Source of the DNA: an uncultured Clostridia bacterium
GTDB lineage: Bacteria; Bacillota; Clostridia; Oscillospirales; Ruminococcaceae
NCBI GenBank assembly: GCA_945935925.1
Contig: CAMERU010000005.1
Coordinates: 1-34,784 of the forward strand
Length of the DNA: 34,784 bases
Direction of reading: 5' to 3'
Of this stretch, positions 25,116 to 32,326 are shown piece after piece (within the stretch, counting starts at the first letter, position 1; each line of letters begins with the position of its first letter). The notes below the pieces were generated by a model that had not been told where the DNA came from, searched no databases, and saw only the letters and a program-made list of their open reading frames with translations. Both the position numbers and the translations under genes were made by a program.

Positions 25116-25606
25116 TTGTAACACTTTCCCACAAAATCAATCCATCCGTTTCTGCCAGGGTGTAAGACCGTTATTGAACGAATGAGGTCTGACGGAATTA
25201 TACCATAGCAGTACGTGATCATCACCGTCTGAGAAGCCATATGAGTCCCATCGACTCTTTGTTTTCGTCGAGAAATCGATCTCCTTCGTGAAGAATGCCG
25301 CTGCTTTTTTTAGGAATTCGTTTTACTTCCTCATTTCTTCAAGCTCCTTTCGGAGTTTGAGGTCTTCCTTCATGAGGTCGTATTCTTCCTTTGCAGCGGG
25401 ATCCTTTGAGCATTCTTCGCGATACATTTTCAGCCAGTACCCGATCCCGTTCTCGGAAACATGGTACTCCTCCGACAGACTTCTTATCGTCCGTCCTTAT
25501 TCCAAGTGCATCCGCACTATCCTCTTCTTGAATTCTTCGTCGTAACTTGCCATTGCTTTCCCATCCTTTGTTTATTATATCACTTTTTTTGGGGTGGGTG
25601 TTACAA
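25116..25606 (-). mobile_element. Internally deleted IS3-family insertion sequence relic
   Basis: A 491-bp stretch is bounded by perfect 9-bp inverted ends, TTGTAACAC (25116-25124) and GTGTTACAA (25598-25606), followed inwards by similar CCCAC/CCCC and A-rich bases. It contains a fused remnant of orfA and the very end of orfB on the minus strand. IS3 elements end in TG...CA, as here if the outer T/A is left out. No target-site duplication is visible. It cannot move by itself. Confidence 0.8.
25137..25553 (-). pseudogene. IS3-family transposase OrfA/OrfB remnant
   Basis: One frame of 139 codons runs from ATG 25553 (MASYDEEFKKRIVRMHLE) to TGA 25137. It has the helix-turn-helix of IS3 OrfA (IRSLSEEYHVSENGIGYWL) and the coiled coil leading to ENEFLKKAAAFF. 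Two in-frame TAA codons stand where Gln (25497-25499) and Glu (25323-25325) are expected, each one base change away. After FFTKEIDFSTKTKSRW the sequence soon joins WYNSVRPHSFNNGLTPWQKR, the last residues of OrfB. The whole DDE catalytic core has therefore been deleted while the frame was kept. The gene is clearly dead. Confidence 0.85.
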
Positions 25607-25696
25607 CTTTATTATAGCACATCGCCATGCCACATAAAAGAAAGCTACAAAAAGCGTGTCCAACGCCAAAATAAAACTATCAATAAAATGAAAAAA

Positions 25697-25783
25697 TGCC
25701 CAAAAGCCCTTTCACAAAGGCTTTTAGGCAAAAAAGAAAAAGCACGGTAGTTTCAGATACCATTGTATCAAAATTACCGTGCT
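25697..25783 (-). terminator. Two hairpins between the tRNA and the IS relic
   Basis: AGCACGGTA (25741-25749) pairs with TACCGTGCT (25775-25783), with an inner GATAC/GTATC stem. On the minus strand it is followed by a T-rich tract and so resembles a terminator. A second hairpin, AAAAGCC with GGCTTTT (about 25697-25720), lies just beyond. The second has no gene to serve. Confidence 0.55.
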
Positions 25784-25832
25784 TATTTGTCTATGGTATA
25801 TGAAATAGATTTTTTATCGCGGGAGAAAACCT

Positions 25833-25877
25833 AAAAAACAGAAGCGCCTCAACGCGCGAAAATGCGTGTCGAGGCAC
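25833..25877 (-). terminator. Terminator of the tRNA-Leu gene
   Basis: On the minus strand GTGCCTC (25871-25877) pairs with GAGGCGC (25844-25850) through an imperfect stem, followed by TTCTGTTTTTT. It starts 6 bases after the CCA end. Confidence 0.7.
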
Positions 25878-25882
25878 TCGAC

Positions 25883-25965
25883 TGGTGCGCCTGACAGGAC
25901 TTGAACCTGCACGCTTTCGCATTGGAACCTAAATCCAACGTGTCTGCCAATTCCACCACAGGCGC
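25883..25965 (-). tRNA. tRNA-Leu, anticodon UAG, with encoded CCA
   Basis: The acceptor stem GCGCCTG/CAGGCGC, discriminator A and CCA (25883-25885) are all present. The anticodon stem TTGGA/TCCAA encloses TTTAGGT, giving anticodon TAG, which reads CUN leucine codons. A long variable arm (TGCGAAAGCGTGC region) and GGTTCAAGTCC T-arm fit a class II leucine tRNA. Confidence 0.95.
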
Positions 25966-25978
25966 TCGCTTGATTATC

Positions 25979-26008
25979 ATTATAGCACAACTCATATGCT
26001 TTTGTCAA
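25979..26008 (-). promoter_or_regulatory. Promoter of tRNA-Leu
   Basis: On the minus strand TTGACA (26003-26008) and TATAAT (25979-25984) are 18 bp apart; the -10 box ends 13 bases before the mature tRNA. Confidence 0.88.
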
Positions 26009-26038
26009 GCGGGCGCTTTATCGTATTTTGCGGCGCGG

Positions 26039-26965
26039 TCATGTTTTACTTTCGGGGACGGCTATCGTTACTGCGCGCGGTTCGATCGATATCTCGGCGA
26101 GAAGCGTGCTCCCGCCGAACTCGCCGTCCAGATCCCATTCAATGGGTTTGTCGCTCTCGATAACGAGCCTGTCGGTGCGCAGGCGGACAACATTCCCGAA
26201 CGTGTGACCCTCGTCAAGTAGAGCCGCCCGCGTTTTTTCTATGTCCGAAAGATTTCTCGGGCGCCTTATAAAAAGGCAGTCAAGCAGCCCGTCGTCCATT
26301 TCCGCGCCCGCAGAAATAAGCTTTGTCATACCTGCGACGGAAAGGCTGTTTCCCGCCATGCCGAAAATAAAATCCCCGATGAAAACCTCGTCGCCGCAGG
26401 TTATTTTCATACCGACAGAGCGTTCGTCAAAATAATTTATGTCAAAAAGCTTTACACCCTGCAGAAAATACGCGAACGAGCCGAAAACGTTCTTCAGGCG
26501 GTTGTCGGTCGAATAGCTGACCTCGGAGAACGCCCCGAACGCCGCGACATACGCGAACCGCTCGCCGCCGAGCACGCCAGCGTCAATATCGCGGAAATTC
26601 CCGCCAACAATCATTTTTGCCGCCTCGGGAATATCCTTCGGAATGCACAGCGAGCCTGCGAAATCGTTCATCGTCCCCGCGGGAATATAACCGCAGCGCT
26701 TGCCCTTATGGTACTTTATCCCCTCGAAAAGCTCGTGCAGCGTGCCGTCGCCGCCGCAGGTGCATACAAGGTCGTATTCACCGCCGCAGTCCCTTATAAA
26801 ATCGCGCCCGTCACCCTTTTCGGAGGTAGGGTGCACCGTCACGTCATAGCCCGCCGCCGTGAACACCGCGATCACCTCGTGAAGCGAGCGCACTATGTCG
26901 CCTTTCCCCGAGAACGGGTTGTAGACAAACAAAAGCTTTCGCCGCTCCATTGCCGCCGCCGTCAT
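26039..26965 (-). CDS. Diacylglycerol/lipid kinase family protein (YegS/BmrU-like)
   Basis: This 308-residue protein opens with the nucleotide-binding strand LLFVYNPFSGKGD and has the family signature TCGGDGTLHE near residue 72, then GYIPAGTMNDFA. The C-terminal beta-rich half (FGMAGNSLSVAGM, EMDDGLLDCLFIRRP, WDLDGEFG) also fits. The family phosphorylates lipids such as diacylglycerol at the inner membrane face, and in Gram-positives helps recycle diacylglycerol from lipoteichoic acid synthesis. The exact substrate cannot be read off. The ATG overlaps the pyruvate kinase stop by 4 bp, so it is co-translated with that gene; this pairing seems a matter of operon layout rather than of pathway. 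Confidence 0.9.
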   Translation of the reverse strand: MTAAAMERRKLLFVYNPFSGKGDIVRSLHEVIAVFTAAGYDVTVHPTSEKGDGRDFIRDCGGEYDLVCTCGGDGTLHELFEGIKYHKGKRCGYIPAGTMNDFAGSLCIPKDIPEAAKMIVGGNFRDIDAGVLGGERFAYVAAFGAFSEVSYSTDNRLKNVFGSFAYFLQGVKLFDINYFDERSVGMKITCGDEVFIGDFIFGMAGNSLSVAGMTKLISAGAEMDDGLLDCLFIRRPRNLSDIEKTRAALLDEGHTFGNVVRLRTDRLVIESDKPIEWDLDGEFGGSTLLAEISIEPRAVTIAVPESKT

Positions 26966-28737
26966 ATCGGCTCCGCCGCCGAAACTATGCCCTTTTCGGC
27001 GTCCATGGTTATCGTCGTTCCACTGCGCAGGATAAGCGTAGCGTTCGCCGCACCCGTTATTACGGGAATATCAAGCGCCATTCCGACAACAGCCGCATGG
27101 CTTTCGGTATCTGTGGAGATCTCCTCGGTGATTATTCCCGCCGCCGTCTTTAACAGAGGGAGTATCGCATTAGAGGTCTTGGGTATAACGATTATCTCCC
27201 CGCTCTCAAACTGACACAGCGCGTCGCTCTCGTTCCTGCATACACAGGCGGTGGCGGTGACCTTTCCGCCCGAAACGCCGTGACCCGAAACAAGCACGTC
27301 CCCGACGATGTGCACCTTCATCAGGTTAGTCGTTCCCGAAACGCCGAGAGGAACGCCCGCCGTAATGACCGCAAGGTCGCCGTTTTTAAGCAGACCCGCC
27401 GACACAGCCTTTTCCACCGCGTGGTGTATAAGGTCGTCGGTGCTGGTCATCATTTCCTCCGCCATGAGCGGTATAACGCCCCATGACAGCGCCATCTGGC
27501 GCCATGTCACCTCGCTCGTCGTGCAGGAGATTATAGGGCATTCGGGACGGTAGCGCGATATCATGCGCGCCGTCGTGCCCGTCTTTGTGACGGTGATTAT
27601 CGCTGTCGCGCCGAGATCCATTGCAGCGCTTACCGTCGCGTGGGATATTGCGGTGGATACGTTCACGCCGTTATTTGTTTCAAGCTTATAGAAGCGCTTT
27701 TTGTAGTCGATAGCCTTTTCGGTGGTTTCTGCGATCAGCGCCATTGTCTTTACCGCCTCAACGGGGTGCTCGCCCGCCGCCGTTTCTCCCGAGAGCATTA
27801 TCGCGCTCGTCCCGTCGTAAATAGCGTTCGCAACGTCGGTCGTTTCGGCGCGCGTCGGGCGCGGATTGTGTATCATGCTTTCAAGCATCTGCGTTGCCGT
27901 TATTACCTGCTTGTTCGCGTTGTACGCTTTCTTGATGAGCATTTTCTGTATCTGCGGTATTTCCTCGAACGGTATTTCAACGCCCATATCGCCGCGCGCT
28001 ACCATTATTCCGTCGGAAACGCGGAGTATCTCGTCGATATTCTTGACGCCCTCGCCGTTCTCTATCTTCGCGATAATGCGGATATCGGGTCTTCCCTCTT
28101 CCTCGAGTATCTTCCTTATCGAAAGAACGTCCGCCTCGCAGGTCACAAAGCTTGCCGCGATATAATCGAAGCTTTCCCGAGCCGCAAAGCGTATATCCGA
28201 AATGTCCGCCTCGCTGAGGTACGGCATGGACAGCTTGACACCGGGGATATTCACTCCCTTGTTGTCGGACAGCAGTCCCCCGTTAAGAACGGTGCACACT
28301 ATATCGGCGGTGCCGTCCGCGTTTCTTATGATATCGGTGCAGCGTAGTATAACGTTGCCGTCGTCGATAAGAATGCGCGTCCCGACGTCGATGTCGTCGG
28401 CGAGTTTTTTGTAGGTTATCGACACGATATCCTTGTTGCCGGCGATATCACGGGTAGTAAGGACAAAACCCTCGCCCGTCTTTATCTCGGTCTTTTTTCC
28501 GCCCTCGAATTTTTTCAGGCGCACCTCCGGTCCCTTTGTGTCAAGCAGTGTCGCAACGGGCTGACCGAGCTCGCGCGCTATCCTGACGACCTGATCGTGC
28601 GTTGCCTTGTGGCCGCTGTGGTCGCCGTGGGAAAAGTTCTGCCGCGCAACGTTCATGCCGCTTTCGATAAGGCGGCGGAGCACCTCGTCGCTCCTTGTCG
28701 AGGGACCAAGCGTGCAGACAATCTTCGTTCTTCTCAT
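26962..28737 (-). CDS. pyk: Pyruvate kinase with extra C-terminal PEP-utiliser-like domain
   Basis: This 591-residue enzyme converts phosphoenolpyruvate and ADP to pyruvate and ATP, the last step of glycolysis. Motifs are IVCTLGPST, SGMNVARQNFSHGDH, TLLDTKGPEVR, the active-site IIAKIENGEG and MVARGDMGVEI, and TRAETTDVANAIYDGTSAIM. Residues after about 480 form the extra domain common in Firmicutes (GEIIVIPKTSNAILPLLKTA, AVVGMALDIPVITGAANAT), similar to the phosphohistidine swivel domain of PEP synthases. Oddity: Gln replaces the usual Leu/Phe in VARQNFSHG. The ATG follows AAAGGAG. A leader of about 275 nt separates it from its promoter, and the lipid kinase gene overlaps its end. Confidence 0.96.
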   Translation of the reverse strand: MRRTKIVCTLGPSTRSDEVLRRLIESGMNVARQNFSHGDHSGHKATHDQVVRIARELGQPVATLLDTKGPEVRLKKFEGGKKTEIKTGEGFVLTTRDIAGNKDIVSITYKKLADDIDVGTRILIDDGNVILRCTDIIRNADGTADIVCTVLNGGLLSDNKGVNIPGVKLSMPYLSEADISDIRFAARESFDYIAASFVTCEADVLSIRKILEEEGRPDIRIIAKIENGEGVKNIDEILRVSDGIMVARGDMGVEIPFEEIPQIQKMLIKKAYNANKQVITATQMLESMIHNPRPTRAETTDVANAIYDGTSAIMLSGETAAGEHPVEAVKTMALIAETTEKAIDYKKRFYKLETNNGVNVSTAISHATVSAAMDLGATAIITVTKTGTTARMISRYRPECPIISCTTSEVTWRQMALSWGVIPLMAEEMMTSTDDLIHHAVEKAVSAGLLKNGDLAVITAGVPLGVSGTTNLMKVHIVGDVLVSGHGVSGGKVTATACVCRNESDALCQFESGEIIVIPKTSNAILPLLKTAAGIITEEISTDTESHAAVVGMALDIPVITGAANATLILRSGTTITMDAEKGIVSAAEPI

Positions 28738-28773
28738 ATAATACTCCTTTCTCGGTCGGGGTCACTAATATAA

Positions 28774-29005
28774 GGTCACCTCTAAAAACCGGCTTGAACA
28801 GAGGAAACCGGCAGGGAACATCGGCTGCAGGGAAAGCCGACGAAGCAAGGCTGTATGCCTTGTGATGAGGCGCAGCACAATGTTGCGAAGCGAAAGCCCC
28901 CAAGCGACGGCACGGACGCCGTTGCCGAAGATCTTTCGCCTGTTGACCGAAGCAGACGGCGCGCTCTGTCGATTTATCCCCCAAACAAGGCTTTTATAGG
29001 TGCCC
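28774..29005 (-). repeat. 232-bp repeat with complementary ends in the pyruvate kinase leader
   Basis: The ends form imperfect inverted repeats. Read on the minus strand, GGGCACCTATAAAAGCC at the start can pair with GGTTTTTAGAGGTGACC at the end over 15 of 17 positions, one a G-U pair. Inside are further short hairpins (AAGGC/GCCTT, TCGGCT/AGCCGA, ACGGC/GCCGT). Related ends occur at 17137-17153 and 24080-24118. It starts about 8 bases after the predicted transcription start. Reading frames across it are not convincing as genes. Confidence 0.7.
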
Positions 29006-29019
29006 ATAATACATTTATA

Positions 29020-29048
29020 ATTATACACCAATCCGCTCGGAATTTCAA
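29020..29048 (-). promoter_or_regulatory. Promoter of pyruvate kinase
   Basis: On the minus strand TTGAAA (29043-29048) and TATAAT (29020-29025) are 17 bp apart. The transcript would begin near 29013 and run through the repeat before reaching the start codon at 28737. Confidence 0.8.
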
Positions 29049-29181
29049 GCCCGATATGCTCGCCCGCGAAAATTTAATACTACTTCATCGTATTCTTAAC
29101 ACAAAATAATCAGGACAGGCAGTATTTTCTATTTTTCTCACAAAAAAATGCCATCTCGGAAATATTTTTTTGCAAAAGTTG

Positions 29182-29210
29182 TTGAAAATTCCGCCGTTTC
29201 ATGCTATAAT
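29182..29210 (+). promoter_or_regulatory. Promoter of the GSF-repeat operon
   Basis: TTGAAA (29182-29187) and an extended -10 TGCTATAAT (TATAAT at 29205-29210) are 17 bp apart. This is a strong constitutive-looking promoter with a leader of about 20 nt. Confidence 0.88.
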
Positions 29211-29236
29211 AGAGTTATATTATTGGGGGTGACGTG

Positions 29237-30004
29237 ATGGAATGTGCGCTTTGGCTTAACAGGCGTAAAATATACCATGCCGATGAGATATCCGATAACC
29301 TTGATATCGCGTCGCTGAGGGGTTATTTTCTCGGGGGAAGCCTTGAAGAATGGCTCCGCGACAACGGCGGCGAAATGTACGCCGATCGCCTCGCAGAGCT
29401 GGACGCAGCCGACCCCGACCTTAATGGGAAGCTGGCACGCATATTCCGCAAAAACAGCCCGCCCGTGCCCGCCGTATCCCTCGGCGGCGCACAGCAGCCT
29501 GTCCCCGCACGCGGAGCGGTATTCGGGCTTTCGCAGAGGCAGAGCGCTTACGGCGGCTCGTTCGGCTCTTTCGGCTCGTTTGGGTCATTCCGAGGGTCGT
29601 TCCGCGGTGGTTCGTTCCGTCATGGAAGCTTTATTAACGAATGGGAGTGGGAATACGTCCTCGGAAGCTTCAAAAGAGGTTCGTTCCGCGCGGGGTCATT
29701 CGGCGGCTCTTTCGGCTCGCATGAGTGGGAATGGGAATATGCCCTCGGAAGCTTCGGAAAGGGCTCGTTCCGCGCGGGGTCATTCCGCTCGGGATCATTC
29801 ACAGGCGGCTCGTTCAGGCTCGGGTCATTCAGAGCGCCGATCTCCGTATATGGCTCGGGCAGACCGTTCGGGCTGTCCCCGAAAAACACGAACGGAAGCT
29901 TCCCCGCATTTGTCCTGTCCTCCGACGAATACGACAGGATAATGCTCGAAACGCTGCGAAAGTGCCCGCTGGATCGCTTCGGCTACGGTATCCATATCAT
30001 ATAA
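29237..30004 (+). CDS. GSF-repeat protein with short helical N-terminal domain
   Basis: I do not recognise this 255-residue protein. Residues 1-72 look like a small globular helical domain (LRGYFLGGSLEEWLRDNGGE, then ADRLAELDAADPDLNGKLAR). A Pro/Ala/Gly linker follows. Residues 107-199 are built from 17 Gly-Ser-Phe triplets spaced by 0-3 mostly Arg/Gly residues, with two longer units that each begin EWEWEY (135-140 and 163-168) and share LGSF and GSFRAGSF. One more GSF lies at 220-222. The tail (SSDEYDRIMLETLRKCPLDR) is ordinary. No signal peptide or membrane helix is present. ATG 29237 is preferred over the adjacent GTG because of spacing from GGGGGTG. The next gene starts one base after the stop, so the two are coupled. 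The repeats might be modified at serine, or form a cohesive low-complexity domain; both ideas are inference. Confidence 0.8.
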   Translation: MECALWLNRRKIYHADEISDNLDIASLRGYFLGGSLEEWLRDNGGEMYADRLAELDAADPDLNGKLARIFRKNSPPVPAVSLGGAQQPVPARGAVFGLSQRQSAYGGSFGSFGSFGSFRGSFRGGSFRHGSFINEWEWEYVLGSFKRGSFRAGSFGGSFGSHEWEWEYALGSFGKGSFRAGSFRSGSFTGGSFRLGSFRAPISVYGSGRPFGLSPKNTNGSFPAFVLSSDEYDRIMLETLRKCPLDRFGYGIHII

Positions 30005-30005
30005 C

Positions 30006-30824
30006 ATGAATGCTATCCATATCGTATCAACTGCGCCGTTTTTCGCAAAGGGCGGCAAGACTTACCGCATGGAGGATTTCGACCTCTGGTGCACCGCGCT
30101 GTCAGCCCTGTGCTGGAGAAGATACAACGGCAGAATAACGCTCTGCGCCGACAGCCGTGCCGCACGGTATTTCACCGAGGCGGGACTTGCGCCGCTCTGG
30201 GACGGCATAAACGTCTGCATCCCCGACGACCTCGATGGGATAGACCCCGAGATGTTCTGGGCTGGCGGAAAGCTGCTTGCGCTGAAAGAAACGCCTGCGC
30301 CCGTTGTAATGCTTGACACCGACTTTATCGTCTGGAAACCGCTCCCGTTCGGGCAGGAAATAATCGCCGCCCACTGCGAGGAGCTCTACCCCGACATATA
30401 CCCGCCGCTCGGGTACTTCCGAACAAAAAACCATATCATTCCCGCGTTCAGCGAAAGCGTTCTCCCACTGAACACGGCTTTTCTCTATATACCCGACGAG
30501 GACTTCAAAGGCTTCTACACCTCGCAGGCGATAGCGTTCATGAAGTCCGCCGAAAAAAGCGGCGACCGCCTGTGCAACATGGTTTTCGCCGAGCAGAGAA
30601 TGGCGGCGATGTGCGCCGACTACACGGGCACCCCCGTAAAGACGCTCCTCGACAAGGATCACCTCTTTTTCCCGCAGGACTGCTTCACCCACCTCTGGGG
30701 CGCAAAGCAGGCAATGCGCGACGACCCCGTGCTCCGCGCCGACCTTGTTGGTAAATTCAGAGCGCGGCTGATGTCCGACTTTCCCGAATATTCTTTCATC
30801 GCCGATATTATCTGCGCGCTGTGA
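30006..30824 (+). CDS. Glycosyltransferase-like protein (GT-A fold, DUF6734-like)
   Basis: This 272-residue protein begins IHIVSTAPFFAKG and carries a DxD-type motif in PVVMLDTDFIVWKPL (Asp104, Asp106), preceded by FWAGGKLLAL. This is the usual strand and metal site of GT-A nucleotide-sugar transferases. Late segments PQDCFTHLWGAKQ and a C-terminal helix also fit the DUF6734-type family. Catalysis has not been shown for this group as far as I know. There is no signal peptide, so it would act in the cytoplasm. It starts one base after the GSF-repeat stop (TAA C ATG) and lacks a clear ribosome-binding site of its own. Its translation therefore depends on the GSF gene, and the repeat serines are a candidate acceptor. 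Confidence 0.75.
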   Translation: MNAIHIVSTAPFFAKGGKTYRMEDFDLWCTALSALCWRRYNGRITLCADSRAARYFTEAGLAPLWDGINVCIPDDLDGIDPEMFWAGGKLLALKETPAPVVMLDTDFIVWKPLPFGQEIIAAHCEELYPDIYPPLGYFRTKNHIIPAFSESVLPLNTAFLYIPDEDFKGFYTSQAIAFMKSAEKSGDRLCNMVFAEQRMAAMCADYTGTPVKTLLDKDHLFFPQDCFTHLWGAKQAMRDDPVLRADLVGKFRARLMSDFPEYSFIADIICAL

Positions 30825-30842
30825 CGGAATATTCCCCCGTTA

Positions 30843-30871
30843 TTTCCGTATAATACGGGAAAAGGTTTTTT
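30843..30871 (+). other. Palindrome with TATAAT followed by T-run
   Basis: CCGTAT-A-ATACGG (30846-30858) flanked by TTT/GAAA forms a small hairpin, and six T follow at about 30866-30871. It could be a weak terminator of the GSF operon or the -10 region of the next gene (TATAAT at 30849-30854, no clear -35). The sequence does not decide. Confidence 0.4.
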
Positions 30872-30913
30872 ATGGGGACGCCCGCGCGGCGTTTCCCTGA
30901 AGGGGGAATTTAT

Positions 30914-31579
30914 ATGTCAATATCTGCGAAAGAACTGCGAAAATACTACAACGTCGGCGGACAGTGCGTAAGAGCGCTCGACGGCGTGAGCCTTGACATT
31001 AGCGACGGGGAATATGTCACCGTCGTCGGGGCGAGCGGCTCGGGAAAATCCACACTGATGAATATTCTCGGCTGCCTTGACCTGCCAAGCTCGGGCAGCT
31101 ATTTTTTAGACGGCGAGGACGTTTCGCTCCTGCCCGACAGCAGGCTCAGCGATATCCGCGGCGCGGGGATAGGCTTTATCTTCCAGAGCTTCAATCTTAT
31201 CCCGGGGCTTACCGCGCTTGAGAATGTCGAGCTGCCGCTGATATACCGCCGTGTACCCAAAAAAACGCGCCGCGAGCTTGCTATGGCGGCGCTTGAAAGC
31301 GTTAAGCTCTCCGACCGCGCGCAGCACCGCCCCTCGGAAATGTCGGGCGGTCAGCAGCAGCGCACCGCGATAGCCCGCGCTATTGCAAGCTCGCCGTCGC
31401 TTATCCTTGCCGATGAGCCCTGCGGCAACCTTGACAGCCGCTCGGGCGCGGAGGTGCTGGATATACTTTCCGCGCTCAACCGCAGCGGGAAAACCATTGT
31501 GATGATAACCCACAACGAACAGACCGCAAAACAGGCTCAACGCCTTATCCGAATTTCGGACGGGAAGCTGAGCAGCTGA
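30914..31579 (+). CDS. Orphan MacB/LolD-type ABC transporter ATPase
   Basis: This 221-residue ATPase carries Walker A ([12 protein letters not shown]), Q-loop ([11 protein letters not shown]), signature ([15 protein letters not shown]), Walker B ([12 protein letters not shown]) and H-loop (MITHNEQTA). It is of the class that works with FtsX-like permeases in lipoprotein release, macrolide or peptide export. Cys replaces the usual Thr in DEPTGNLD. ATG 30914 is chosen for the AGGGGG site 7 bases upstream; the frame is open from an ATG at 30872, but that extension (MGTPARRFPEGG) has no family support. No permease is in reach: a sirtuin gene follows 17 bases on. It must either share a permease encoded elsewhere or be a relic of a lost pair. 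Confidence 0.92.
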   Translation: MSISAKELRKYYNVGGQCVRALDGVSLDISDGEYVTVVGASGSGKSTLMNILGCLDLPSSGSYFLDGEDVSLLPDSRLSDIRGAGIGFIFQSFNLIPGLTALENVELPLIYRRVPKKTRRELAMAALESVKLSDRAQHRPSEMSGGQQQRTAIARAIASSPSLILADEPCGNLDSRSGAEVLDILSALNRSGKTIVMITHNEQTAKQAQRLIRISDGKLSS

Positions 31580-31596
31580 CATTACGGAGGGATTTT

Positions 31597-32307
31597 ATGA
31601 CATTACAGGAGATCATTGACGAAAGCAGCCGCATAGTATTCTTCGGCGGGGCGGGAGTGTCCACCGAAAGCGGCATACCCGACTTCCGCAGCGCGGACGG
31701 GCTTTATAACCAAAAATACAAATACCCGCCCGAGCAGATAGTCAGCCACAGCTTCTTCACAGAGCACACCGAAGAATTTTACCGCTTCTACCGCGACAGA
31801 ATGATATTCCCCGACGCGAAGCCAAACGCCGCGCACCTCAAGCTCGCCGAGCTTGAGCGGGCGGGTAAGCTGTCCTGCGTTATTACGCAGAATATTGACG
31901 GGCTGCATCAGGCGGCGGGCAGCGTAAACGTCGTTGAACTGCACGGGAGCGTTCACCGTAACCGCTGCATGAGCTGCGGAAAGAAATTCCCGCTTTCGGC
32001 GGTGACGGAAAGCGACGGGATACCGCGCTGCGAATGCGGCGGTATCATCAAGCCCGAGGTCGTGCTTTATGAGGAAAGCCTTGACGACAGCGATATTGAG
32101 CGCGCCGTTCACGAGATAAGCGCTGCGGATACGCTGATAATCGGCGGGACCTCGCTCGCCGTTTATCCCGCGGCGGGACTTGTCCGCTTTTTCGGCGGGA
32201 AACACCTCGTTGTGATAAACAAATCCGCGATAAGCGCGGATCGCTCCGCCGACCTTGTGATAAACGAGCCGCTCGGAGAGGTGCTCGGGAAACTGATCGT
32301 CCGTTAA
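31597..32307 (+). CDS. cobB: Sir2-family NAD-dependent protein deacylase (sirtuin)
   Basis: This 236-residue enzyme removes acyl groups from lysine using NAD, giving nicotinamide and O-acyl-ADP-ribose. The NAD site is FFGGAGVSTESGIPDFRS (15-32) and TQNIDGLHQAAGS (97-109); the catalytic His116 is in VVELHGSV. The structural zinc is held by C124/C127 (CMSC) and C145/C147 (CEC), an unusual tight second pair. IKPEVVLYEESL and IIGGTSLAVYPAAGL complete the fold. FYRFYRDRM near 61-69 may fit the Tyr/Arg pair of sirtuins that remove acidic acyl groups, but this is uncertain. ATG follows ACGGAGG. The 17-bp gap to the ATPase gene suggests one operon. Confidence 0.94.
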   Translation: MTLQEIIDESSRIVFFGGAGVSTESGIPDFRSADGLYNQKYKYPPEQIVSHSFFTEHTEEFYRFYRDRMIFPDAKPNAAHLKLAELERAGKLSCVITQNIDGLHQAAGSVNVVELHGSVHRNRCMSCGKKFPLSAVTESDGIPRCECGGIIKPEVVLYEESLDDSDIERAVHEISAADTLIIGGTSLAVYPAAGLVRFFGGKHLVVINKSAISADRSADLVINEPLGEVLGKLIVR

Positions 32308-32326
32308 TGAAATAAAGGAGTATCTT

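Noticed and set aside
24058-25140. Open frame of 360 codons on the minus strand
   Set aside because: It lies opposite the Sel1-repeat gene, has no ribosome-binding site and no recognisable domain; the plus strand has promoter, start site and repeat motifs.
25883-25965. tRNA with UAG anticodon as an amber suppressor
   Set aside because: Anticodon UAG reads CUA leucine codons; a suppressor of the UAG codon would need CUA as its anticodon.
28855-29109. Small gene in the pyruvate kinase leader region
   Set aside because: The frames cross the repeat with complementary ends and have no start signal or domain; the repeat explains the sequence.
29530-29840. CRISPR-like or satellite DNA repeat
   Set aside because: The repetition follows codon frame (Gly-Ser-Phe) with synonymous variation, so it is a protein repeat and not a DNA array.
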